Assembly (NCBI GenBank): GCA_028753945.1
Contig: JAPNXP010000013.1
Location: forward strand, 5,085,501 to 5,149,500
Source of the DNA: Hexactinellida sp. DTS-2022
Lineage: Eukaryota > Porifera > Hexactinellida
Direction of reading: 5' to 3'
Length of the DNA: 64,000 nucleotides
Shown here: one piece after another, positions 1-11,300 of the stretch
How positions within the stretch are numbered: position 1 is the first letter of the stretch
Layout: every line of letters begins with the position of its first letter
Notes under the pieces: generated by a model
The model's input: the letters and a program-made list of their open reading frames with translations, nothing else
What the model was told of the DNA's origin: nothing
Database searches by the model: none
Program-made: the position numbers and the translations under genes

Positions 1-1
1 T

Positions 2-1392
2 GCAGCTATTGGCGGACATGACTGCTCTCATAGCGAAGATGCCTCTGTTATATGTTCTGCTCGCTGTAAGTTGTATTGTTGTTTGTTTGTCTAGTGACTC
101 TAGTCATTTATTCATTTACTTGTTAACATATTTGTTGTTTATTTGGTTGCTTTCTGTTTACTTTTTGTTTACCTGTTTGTTTATTTATTTGTTTATTTGT
201 TTGTTCATTTACTTGGTTACATATTTGTTGTTTATTTGTATATTTAATTGCTTGTTCATTTGTTTGATTCCTTGTATGTTACTTTTTGTTTGCCTGTTTG
301 TTTATTTGTTTGTTCATTTACTTGGTTACATATTTGTTGTTTATTTGTATATTTAATTGCTTGTTCATTTGTTTGATTCCTTGTATGTTACTTTTTGTTT
401 GCCTGTTTGTTTATTTGTTTGTTTGTTTGTTTGTTTGTTTGTTTGTTTGTTTGTTTGTTTGTTTGTTTGTTTGTTTGTTTGTTGTTTGTTTGTTTGTAAG
501 TTTGTTTACCTGTTTGTTTACCTGTTTGTTTACCTGTTTATTTACCTATATAGTGACATCCCCAGTGAGATTGGTGGGAGGGGCAGGCCCGAACGCCGGG
601 GTTGTTGAGGTGTACATTAGCGGCACATGGGGCACGGTGTGTGGTACACAATGGAGCTATAGAGAGACTAATGTAGTCTGTAGACAGCTAGGGTATTCCG
701 ATGTTAATAGCAGACTGGCGTTCGTGGGAGAGTTTGTGATACCAAATGCAACTGTACTGCTACAGAATGTATATTGCACTGTAAGTATTTAGTTGTTGTT
801 GTTGTTGTTATTGTTGTTGTTGCATTTGCACTTATATTCTCTCGTTATTTGTCATTTATTATTAGACTAATTATCCCCTTGTTTATTTGCTTGTATTTAA
901 TATCTCGTATATTGCACTGTAAATATTTCGTTTGTTTTTGTTGTTATGTCGCTGTTATTGCATTTGCATTTGTATTCGCTTGTTATTCGTTATTTATTAT
1001 TAGCTTTACATGTATTCCCTTGTTTATCTGCTTGTTGTTATAATAGAGTATACTTTATCATTTGTTTATTAGCTTGTTGTTATTATCTCTCCCATAGGGA
1101 TACGAGTCCTACATAACGAGCTGTCTACACGACCCAGTGGGTGCTATAACAGCACTATGTGGGACCCACTCAGGGGACGCAGGCGTGGTGTGTGAGGGGG
1201 GGCACAGCACTGTTCCAGTTAGGCTATCCGGAGACAGCAGTAGCCACAGGGAGGGGAGAGTAGAGGTGTTATATTCAGGTGTGTGGGGGAGTGTCTGTGA
1301 CGATTCTTGGGATAATAAGGATGCTACTGTGGTGTGTAGAATGCTGGGACTGAGCAGTAATGGAGCCCAGGCTGTTCCATCAGCAGGGTATG

Positions 1393-1442
<50 letters not shown>

Positions 1443-4400
1443 GTTTGTTTGCTTGCTTGTTATTGGTACGTAGGTTTGTTTTTGTTGTTTATTGTGTAGG
1501 TTTATTTTTTGTTGTTTCCTTTTAAGTTTGTGTGTTGTTGTTTGCTGTATAGGTTTGTTCTGCAAGTTTGTTTGTTGTTGTTGTTTACTCCGTATATTTG
1601 TTGTTGTTTACTGTGTAGGTTTGGGCGCGGGGTGGGACAGATCTGGCTTGACGAGGTACAATGCGACGGATCGGAATCTGCCCTCTGGGACTGCCCCAGG
1701 AATTCCTTTGGCATTCACAACTGTAACCATGGAGAGGATGCAGGTGTGACCTGTCAGATTCCAGATCCCCCCATTATACTCCAGGTGCGACTCAATGGTA
1801 CCAAGTACCCCTTCGAGGGAGCTGTTGAGGTTGCCATAGGGACAGGGGACAGGGAATGGGCGGGGGTGTGCGGGGGTGAGTTTACCTTTCCGGACGCAGA
1901 GGTGGTCTGTAGACAGCTGGGGTACCCCGGGGTTCTGAGGTTCTTCCGAGAGGGAATATTCGGTAACAGCGACACACCCATACTGATCTCACAGCTGGGC
2001 TGTAGGGGGGACGAGTATCAAGTTGCAGACTGCGTTATTGTGTGAGTTATTAGCTGTAGTGTTAATACAGTATGTAGATGCCGGATATAAGAACACTGGT
2101 TATTAGAACATGCCGGATATAAGAATATTATACTGGAAAAACGGTTGGCATATACCCTATATATTTATGCCGGTTATAAGAACATTATATACAGTTCCCT
2201 ACGATGTTCTTATAACCGGTATACTATATTTTGTTTACTTTATTATTATTATTAGAACAACAAATGCTACAAACTGCACCTCACGTGCTACCGTATTCTG
2301 CACTGAGTATCTGCCTGACTACTACCCGATAAGACTACATAACGGCTCCAGTATAAGCGACGGGACCCTCCAGGTGTTTCACCAGGGCGCCTGGGGGTTT
2401 GTGTGCCAGAATGGGTTCGGCTTAACTGAGACTAGAGTGGTCTGTAGACAGCTGGGATTTCAGGGGGCTATCCGGCCACTAATTGTGTCCCCATTCGAGA
2501 CCGGAAGTGGCACAATATGGCTCTCAGGTCTGAGGTGTGAGGGTGACGAGACCACTTTAGCTGAGTGCTCACAGGAGACATGGGGAGGGTGCTATAGCAA
2601 CGGGGTAGCCGGAGTGGAATGCACAGAACCTGCTCACCCATTAAGATTAGTTGGTTCGAACAGCAGCAGCGAAGGAACTGTATTGGTACGTTATAATACA
2701 ATAGTTACTTGCATACAGTGTATTATACAGCCATTTGTAAATGCACTCCTAATCCTGATCTGATCCGATTCCATACGCCTAAATAACAAATTAATGCTAC
2801 TGTATAGGAGATTCTGGAGAAGATTCCACAATTTTCGCCCTTTTAATTAAAATTTTCCAATAATCATGCTCCAAAAGGAGCGTCTCGCGCTCCTGGATAA
2901 TTCCTTGTTTGCAAGTCATACAGCTATACTCCAAGCACTTCGTTATAAACAGAGTTCACTGTAGTTTGTTTGCAAATCCTACAGTATACAGTAGTACCAG
3001 CGCCTGTTCTATATTTAGATATACAGAGAGGGCAAATGGGGCACGGTATGTGACGACCTTTGGGACCTGCTGGACGCCCTGGTGGTGTGTAAGCAGCTGG
3101 GATTCCCTGGCGTTATAAGCGCTGTCTCTCACAACAGATTTGGAGGGGGGCTCGGATATAGCATTCTCCTTGATGACGTCATATGTAACGGGAGTGAGAT
3201 CATGCTCAGCAGCTGTAGAGCCTCTGATTGGGCAGTGCACAACTGTGGGCACTCAGAGGATGCAGGCGTTATATGTGCTACTGCTCCTATCATTAGGGAA
3301 CAGACTGTGATAAGGCTAGTGGGGGGGAGTAGCCAGTTCGAAGGGCGGTTAGAAGTGAGTGCTTATTCTATACAGCAGTGGTTCCTAACCTGGATCCACA
3401 ATATCTTAAAAGTTGTATTATGTTCAATGGGAGGGGTCCATAGAATGTATAATATTTGCTATAGGGGGTCCACGGTTAAAAAAGGTTGGGAATCGCTGCC
3501 TATTGCAAATTAGGAACCGTTAAAATGATAACTTATGTAACGAATTTTCCCAAAATTTGACACCCTCTCCCTAACTATTTTACAATGCAATTGGTCTGTA
3601 CACATTAATTAACAACGTGTTACATAACGTTTGTAAGGCCCTTAATTAACACTTCCTAGTTACAAGATAGCTCAATAGGTATTCTATGACGATGAGTGGG
3701 GAAGTGTGTGTGATGACTCCTGGAGCAACCGCAACACACAAGTGGTATGCAGACAGCTGGGATTCGAAGGCCCGACAGAGACCGTGTCTGGCGATGTGTT
3801 TAGTGGCAGTTCTAGTTCCATATTGCTGGATGACGTAATTTGTATAGGCACAGAGAATGACATCGGGAACTGCTACAAGAACCAATGGGGACAACACGAC
3901 TGTACACATTTTGAGGTTTGACAATTGATAATAATTTCCAAACTTATTGCATAGTCAGTGTATTATACAGGCATTTGTAAATACGCTCCTAATCCTGGTA
4001 TGATCCAATTTCATACGCCTAAATCACAAATTCCTGTTACGGTATAGGAGAGGATTCCAATTTTTCGCGCTCCTAATTAATTTTTACTAAAATAAACTCC
4101 AAAAGGAGCGTCTCTCGCTCCTGTATAATTCCTTGTGCTAACATACTTATTACTTTTTAGGATGTTGGAATTCGGTGTTTGGTGGGCGTAACGCGTCCGA
4201 TTAACGAGACATACGACATACGATTGGTGGGGGGACAGAGTGGGAATATGGGAAAGCTGGAGCTGTATTACCACGAACACTGGGGAGCAATATGCGGGGC
4301 CAACTGGGATATCACAGACGCAAGTGTTGTGTGTAAACAGCTGGGATATGCTCGTGCTATACAGGCGTTAAACGGGAATATATTCGGTGCAACAGAGGGG

Positions 4401-7168
4401 TACCAGTTTGCTTGGTAAGAAAGTGTGAATTAGCTGTATTATGAAGTTGTTATGTTGTTGTTTACGTAGGTTGGATGGCGTTAACTGTGTAGGAACTGAA
4501 TCTAGGCTAATAGACTGTAGCCATGGAGTATTTGCCCCCGGGACTTGTATGGGAAATCCTGTGTATGAGACAGATAGTGAATTCGGTCCCGTCTCTGTTA
4601 TATGTGTTGAAGCACCTTACAATAGTAATCCTATTAGACTAACTGGTGGCTTAAAGGATACTGAGGGAACTGTGGAAATATTCTATCAAGTGAGCACAAC
4701 AACAAACAAACAAATAAATAAATAAACAAATAAATAAACAAACAAACAAACAAACAAACAAACAAACAAACAAACAAACAAACAAACAAGCAAGCAAACA
4801 AACAAACAACCAACCAAACAAACAACCAAACAAACAACCAAACAAACAAACAAACAAACAAACAAACAAACAAGCAAACAAACAAACAAACAAATAAACA
4901 AACAAACAAACAAACAAACAAACAAACAAACAAACAAACAAACAAACAAACAAACAACAACAACTACTAATTCCCTGTATCTTATTTAGAATAGGTGGGG
5001 TACTATTTGCAACATAAACTGGAGTTTAACAGAATCTAACATAACGTGTAAGAGCCTCGGATACGAGTATGCTCTGGAAAATAACGTGTCTTATTCCGGA
5101 ACTGGAACTAACACTCAGCTGTTAATAGCAGATATAGAATGTCTTGGCAACGAAACCTTCTTACAGGAATGTCCCCACTCCCCTTGGGGTGCAGGCATCA
5201 ATCAATCAGATTGCATTCCTGCAGTGGTTAGCTGTAAGGGCAGCAGTTATGACGTCAGAATAAGCACTCAGGGTGGTATGGTGGGACTAGTGGAGGTACT
5301 GTATAGAGGGGTGTGGGGGAGTATATGCAGTGAGGGGTTCACATACTTAGATGCTCAGGTTTGTTAGTAGGTACTCTGTTAGTAGGAACACCAGGGGACC
5401 GTGATAATATGTTTAGGCCCTTATCCGAGATTCGTAATGACAGTTGTTACTAAGTATTAAAAGCCTTTGAAGGTGACTGAAATGTGTACGACTGTACGTA
5501 CTATTAGCAATTTTACACTAATTTCGTATTAACCGTGTTTACTGTAGTAGAATCTAGTTATTATAAACACGCTTAAAACGAAATTGCTGTTAATTTGAAC
5601 TATATTTCAGTCCCCTTCAAAGCCTTTTCATTACAAATGATATAGGTAATAGAATTCCGGATAATGCGAACACATTTTGACGGTCCCCTGATGTTCCTAC
5701 TAACGAGGTTATACTGTATACTCTTAGGTTATATGCAATCAATTGGGATACCAAATTGTGGTTGGTATAACAACACATAATAACAGCAGTATACAGAGTG
5801 CGCCCATTTGGCTTAGCGGTCTCTCCTGCGTCGGCACAGAGAATAACATAGGGCAGTGTATATCGGACGGGTGGGGGGTACACTACTGCTCCCACCAACA
5901 AGATGTGTACTTGGAATGCAGCAACACACCTGTTGTTGTTTCTAATGACGTCACTATAAGGTTCCGAGGAGAGCTGGAGAGAGAGGGAGTTGTTGAGGTT
6001 AAAATAGGGGAGGGTACTTGGGGCACAATATGTACCCCTTCTGTTGGAGTGTCTGGTGTGGCTCAAGTAAGTGTGAATAGTATTTTGCTCCGAGGGTAGT
6101 TCTACCCGATTAATCGAAAATAATTCATTTTCCCAGAGTTACAAATTTGGATTCAAAAAACGAATATTTTGACTAAATAACCGAAATTTGATCTAATTAA
6201 CAGAAATATTTTTGTATTAACTTCTTTTGGTATGATTCTGTTCCTGAAAAAATTGCTTAATTACCCAGTAATCCCATTTAGCCTATCTACTGTATATACT
6301 TTAATTCTATTAATTCTTTATTTATTGTATTTATAACTTACAGGTTATTTGCCGAGAGATGGGGTTTCCCAACAGCGATGCAATTGCTTTACAGAGCAAT
6401 TCACTAACAGATAATGTGCCAATTAGTATTGCAGATATTTCGTGTGTGGGTACAGAAGAGTCAATAGGGGAGTGTCATTTTGTGACAACAACAACAACAA
6501 CAACAACAGATATAGTATGTACGCATACACAAGATTTGTTTGTTAAGTGTTTGTCGCCTGAAAAATGCAACAAATTATCAGCTGAATTTCCTCTGCTTAT
6601 TTCGCCTATGGATTCAAACGTCCCTGTTGGTACGAATTGTTACTTTATGTACATATTGTAAACAACAACAATAATAATAACGTTATTTGTAGGATTTGTT
6701 GCAGAATTCAGTTGTTCAGAAGGATCGTTGTTAGGCACATCTCGATTGGAATGCAGATCAAATGGAGAATGGGGACTGGTTAACAATTCGGGTCCAATTA
6801 ATTACCCAAAATGCTCAGTAATAGTTTGTATCTTCGAACCAGATTCAAACACGATAATAATAAACACAACAGACACACAGTTTTCAATCGGAACAGAGAT
6901 TACAGTTTCTTGCAAGAATGGGTTCACTCAACTCAGTGACACCTCTTATATTGCTGCCACTTGTGCCACTAATGGGTGGCAGCCTGTGCCACTTAACTGC
7001 ATTCATATTGTGTCTACAGTTCAGCCATTTGTTAGCACCAGATTAGTCGCAATTGGGGGTGTCATCGTTTCGCTCTTGTTGGCTCTTGTTATAGTTCTGG
7101 TTATAATCTCTATTGCATTTCTCCTGTATAGGCATAGGAAGAGAACAGAAGCCGCAGGTTAGTACTGG

Positions 7169-7210
<42 letters not shown>

Positions 7211-7468
7211 GTTTGCTAATATTCATAATTTGACACCCTTCAATGGAAACTAGCTCCAAATAGATTAGTTTTCGTTGCAAACAAACAATACCTGATTATT
7301 AACTTGACTATTGTTGTTTACTTCGCAGGGTTTGCAGTTCTGGAGGAGACGGTTACGATGAGCCACATTTATGACACCTTAGAAGACAAACAGGAACTAT
7401 CTGCCACCCAGAATACACCAGAGGGAGATCTGGATAAACTAATTCCTGACGATGACGACACACTATAG
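2..7468 (+). CDS. SRCR-repeat transmembrane receptor with two sushi domains (3' part)
   Basis: The 5' end lies outside the window. I read exons 2-65, 554-780, 1098-1387, 1619-2041, 2256-2685, 3019-3354, 3679-3915, 4161-4414, 4470-4689, 4990-5358, 5728-6066, 6344-6629, 6693-7157 and 7329-7468. All junctions are GT-AG and in phase, giving 1359 codons. They encode the end of one SRCR domain and ten more, each opening with an IRLVGG-like strand, then WGTVC and VVCRQLG blocks, and closing with a C-G-H-x-E-D-A-G-V-x-C block. Two sushi/CCP-like domains follow (about 6570-7005), then a TM segment (about 7036-7125), a basic stop-transfer YRHRKR and a 40-residue tail. The tail has a YDTL (YxxPhi) endocytic-type motif and a DDDD cluster. 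Scavenger-type recognition or self/non-self binding is inferred from the family; the ligand is unknown. Domains are split by introns in the middle of the SRCR fold. Confidence 0.9.
66..553 (+). repeat. SRCR intron filled with GTTT-type repeats
   Basis: The intron between the first two visible SRCR exons is built of GTTT/ATTT tetranucleotide units, with a near-pure GTTT array at about 413-483. It also contains an approximately 125-base direct duplication: the text starting near 178 recurs from about 299. Confidence 0.8.
1388..1618 (+). repeat. GTT microsatellite in SRCR intron
   Basis: About 17 GTT units begin within 10 bases of the GT donor (1394-1440). They are followed by several related segments ending in TGTGTAGGTTTG-like text, one of which supplies the real acceptor at 1617-1618. 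Confidence 0.75.
2062..2230. repeat. Palindromic 'ATAAGAAC' element
   Basis: Repeated GCCGGATATAAGAACA-type motifs at the left are mirrored by TGTTCTTATAACCGGTAT at the right. Similar copies occur at 26180-26250 and 34190-34314. It looks like a non-autonomous DNA element. It sits in an SRCR intron. Confidence 0.6.
2713..2912. repeat. Dispersed repeat with GGAGCG/CGCTCC hairpin, copy 1
   Basis: About 200 bases starting CAGTGTATTATACAGCCATT and ending with an AGGAGCG...CGCTCCT hairpin and TAATTCCTTG. It is closely similar to 3955-4135 and, in opposite orientation, to about 50852-50965. Confidence 0.65.
3374..3504. repeat. hAT-like MITE in SRCR intron
   Basis: The left end reads CAGCAGTGGTTCCTAACC. 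The right end read backwards is GGCAGCGATTCCCAACCTTT. Imperfect inverted ends of the CAGTGGTTCTCAACC type are characteristic of hAT-derived MITEs. A related copy is nested at 50325-50386. Confidence 0.55.
3955..4135. repeat. Dispersed repeat with GGAGCG/CGCTCC hairpin, copy 2
   Basis: Second copy of the element at 2713-2912, in the same orientation and in the next-but-one SRCR intron. It ends in a hairpin with GGAGCGTCTCTCGCTCC. Confidence 0.65.
4690..4968. repeat. CAAA tetranucleotide array
   Basis: About 260 bases of nearly pure CAAA units, with sporadic CAAT/CAAG/CAAC variants, inside an SRCR intron. The orientation is opposite to the GTTT arrays in most other introns. The long FVCL-type reading frames across it are artefacts of the repeat. 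Confidence 0.9.
5372..5718. mobile_element. Long palindromic MITE in SRCR intron
   Basis: The left end CTCTGTTAGTAGGAACACC is mirrored by GGTGTTCCTAC...ACTAACGAGG near the right end. The interior holds an AAGCCTTTGAAGG...CCTTCAAAGCCTT pair. TA dinucleotides flank it. It is a longer relative of the elements at 9928-10092 and 35664-35818. Confidence 0.65.
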
Positions 7469-8347
7469 CAATGTTGTTGTTGTTGTTGTTTGTATTCTGT
7501 GAAATTCTTATTCAAGGGTTATTAAAGTTTGAAGACATTTTCTATTTGGCGATTATGGGCGACAATCGCCCCTGCTCGATAATTATGCATTCTTACTTTC
7601 CATAATTATGCCATTTGATTATAACCCAAAGTTCACTAGTTCACTGTTATAGGAATTTGAAACCATTGTATGAGATTTCTATACAGAGAATAGAATTATT
7701 TAAAATGACCCATAACATTATTCTTGTGAATGAGTTTATAGTAGAATAATCTGAGTTATTATTTGCTTTACAAAACTTTTACACAACTTTCACAAAACAA
7801 ACTTTAGGTAAGTTGAGCTTCATGCTCTGGTGCTACCTGCACCTTATAACAAATAAAAGAGTTATTATTTAATATTGTTAAACTATAAAAATCCCATTAT
7901 CTTCACCATCTGCAATAATTAGATGCTTGATGTAAGAAATTATTGCACACATTCCTTTACGACCAATATTTTATGTCGGCCGCCTACTTTGGTTTGCTGA
8001 CATATAAGCATATTTCACCGACTAGTAAGGAATTCATCTATAATTGAACGAATTAAACGATCAGGAAAAGTACCTTGGAAGATTGAAAATAAATTATCTT
8101 ATGGAGGGAGTATAGAGGAAAGTCCAGAATTAACTGGATTGGCCAATTCATAATCCCTAATTTTGCTTATACCGTATGTAGCCGACAATTAAGTAATTTC
8201 ATTTATGTCGCTTATAAGAACATATATGCAATTACTGACTATATTCTTATAACCAGTAACAACTATTTAAAATTTACTTTCCCCTGGTGTTCCTACTAAC
8301 GAGGTTATACTGTAGTTAGCAACTAACTAGGTGCCTATTAGTCATCA
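7469..8347. other. Intergenic stretch between the SRCR gene and AP4E1
   Basis: It starts with the SRCR 3' UTR: a GTT run at 7472-7489, an ATTAAA-like signal near 7519 and AATAAA near 7853. A small GGCGATT...AATCGCC hairpin lies at about 7550-7572. At 8200-8315 there are ATAAGAAC motifs and a half-element ending GTTCCTACTAACGAGG just upstream of the AP4E1 start. I see no gene. Confidence 0.6.
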
Positions 8348-11300
8348 ATGAATAAGCAGCTGGGCAGACTGACAGAGATTGGCCTGGGCATAATCCCACT
8401 GCCCGGACACACGCGCACTTTCCAGCTGTTGGTTCGCCACATCGGAGAGTCACGCACTAAGTACGAAGAGGACAGGATAATGGCCAGAGAGGTGACATTC
8501 CTGAAACAGAACCTAATGGCTCCTGAGGTGTCCGTTAGACAACAGATGGAGTTCATTATACGCATGATATATGTAGAGATGCTAGGTGAGGGTGTTTGTT
8601 TGTTTGTTGGTTTGTTTATTTACTTGTTTCCTTATTCATCTACTTATTTGTGATTCTATTTATTTATTTACTTGTTTGTTTGCTTGTTTGTTTGATTTTC
8701 CTTGCCTGCATTTGTTCATTTGTTTGTTTGTATATTTATTTGTCTGTTTATTCACTTGTTTATATGTTTGTATATTTATTTGTCTGTTTATTCACTTGTT
8801 TATATGTTTGTATATTTATTTGTCTGTTTGTTTATTCACTTGTTTATATATTTATTTATCTACTAGTTTGTTTGCTTGGTTTATTCACTTGTTAGTATAC
8901 CCCCTATTTATACCCTATATACTGTGTGTCTCGCTAGGTCACGACGCCTCCTTCGGGTACATCCTCGCGGTTAACCTGACGCAGCACTCCACGCTGATGG
9001 CCCGGAGACTCGGGTACCTGGCCGCCGCTATGTTTCTGCACAAAGACTCGGATCTGGGAATGCTGCTGGTCAACTCTCTGCAGAAGGACCTATCATGTTC
9101 TGACGTCATGCGGGTACCTAATTATATACCAGCTTTATGTGTAGCATAAGGCATAGTTAGCTAGCCAATTATATCACAGCTTATGTGCCTACTGTACTGT
9201 AGTATAAGGTGTAGTAAAACTGTTGATTAACAACCGATTTAACATTCCCTTCATGCTCCCGGGGCACCGGGGAAACTGTCCCTATTTGTTCTAAATTTAG
9301 ATTCCATTTGGCGTTTAAGACTGTTGCATAAATTAGGATTGGGTTTACATGTAGACTGCTAATAGGAACACGGATAAGGGAATATCGGTTAATGAGTAAA
9401 AGGTTAATTCCCCTAGCCTATACAAATGCATGCAAGTGACTCCGGTTAATTAATACGAATTCCGGTTAATACGAACACATTAAGACGGTCCCCTGGTGTT
9501 CCTATTAACGAGTATCTGCTATTCCAATCTGTTATTCTGTTTAGATTTGCATGGCCCTGGTGTGTATCGGACACACGGTAACCCCTGAGATGTTGCCAGT
9601 AGTGCTACCCCTGGTTAGGGAGTGCCTAACGCACTCTAAAGAGATAGTCAGGAAGAAAGCAATAGTGGTGCTATACAAACTATACAAACAGCAGAATATA
9701 AATGAGGGAGCGACCAGTGTACTCACAATAGAGTCAGCTCCTTTGGTGTCGCTAGTAGAGAGGTGTTTGTCGGACAGGGACCCCGGGGTGATGTCCTCTG
9801 GTCTCTCTATTCTGTACAAACTCGTGTTGGAAGAACCCACTAAGTTCAAGGGATTAGTTGATAGCATGGTTAATATTCTGATGCAAGTGAGTTATATATA
9901 GTTAATACAATATATGCAGTCGAATTACAGTAGAACCTCGTTAGTAGTAAATCACTGTTAATTTGAATTCCGGTTAATACGAACACTATTTCAGTCCCCT
10001 TCAAAGCCTTTTCAATACAAATGATATTGGTTATACGAATTCCAAACGAATTTTGACGGTCCCCTGGTGTTCGTACTAACGAGGTTCTACTGTAATAAAA
10101 ATATAAACAGTTTGACAATATTCTCAAATAGTTTCTTATATACTTTCCGAGTAAATTTTTATTGACACCTCAAATTTCACCATTTGTTTTTTAATCATTT
10201 TCAGGCTGCCAATATTAGTATATTTATGAGCATTCCTTTGTCCTTTCCTGTATCCACGGAGTTTATATTAACACGCCCTTTCTATATTTAGATTGTGACT
10301 CACAAAGTTTCAGTTGACTTCGAATACCATTCAGTGGCTCTACCATGGACACAAATAAAAATGTTACAAATCCTGTCGATAATCGGACAAGATGACTATA
10401 GCATTTCTAAGCGTATGTATGAGGTGTTGGAGGTGTGTTTAGCCCGCGCGAATTCTGAGGTGGGACAGCTGATCGGTAAGGCGCTGATATTCGAGTGTGT
10501 CCGGACAATAAGCTCCATTTATCCGGAACCAGAACTGATTAGGAAGGCGGCCGCAGCCGTTGGTAACTTCCTGTCTTCTCCGAGTAACAATATTAAGTAC
10601 TTTGGTATTACCTCTCTAACTCTGCTAGTACAGGTAAGCAGTGTGTTTGGTATAGCAGTATATACTGTAGTATACAAGGTTAATTCCCTTAGTCTATACA
10701 AATACATGCAAGTGACTCCAGTTAATACGAACATATTAAGACGGTCCCATAGTGTTCCTTCCTATTAACGAGAGTCTACTGTAAATATATTTCAGCCAAC
10801 ACTTTTTTAAGACATTTTTTAGTTACTGTAGCTAGAATGTGTATGAATATGCCACTTAAATATGTCGCTAAATATGTCACTAATATACCACTAACATGCC
10901 ACTATATTGTGTCGTTTGTGCCACTATAATGTGCCACTATAATTGTGTCGCCTATAGGTGTCGGCAGAGCACGCGTTGGAGCACCAGGAAGTAATAATGC
11001 GATGTCTCGACGATCCCGATGACACCTTGAAAAGGAAAACTCTAGAACTATTGTGTCGCATCACGGGACCCGAAAACGTGTCCGTTATTTGCAGCAAACT
11101 TATCCAATATTTGGAGAGCGTCACTGACCAGTTTATAAGAGGAGATTTGGCGCGTAAAATCACAGAAATAGCGGAAAAACACGCGCCAAACCACGATTGG
11201 TTTCTGGAAACGGTTTCGCGCGTATTTCGATTGGCGGGCGATTTAGTGGCGCCTAATGTTGCGCATAACTTAATGCGATTAATCGCCGAGGGAACCGACA

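Noticed and set aside
4634-4963. Long minus-strand frames rich in F-V-C-L
   Set aside because: They are translations of the CAAA array in all three frames and have no other support.
8348-8585. AP-1 gamma or AP-3 delta instead of AP-4 epsilon
   Set aside because: The exon-by-exon text (LVRHIGESRTKYEEDR, FEYHSVALPWTQIKMLQIL) fits epsilon best and the appendage is epsilon-like in length.
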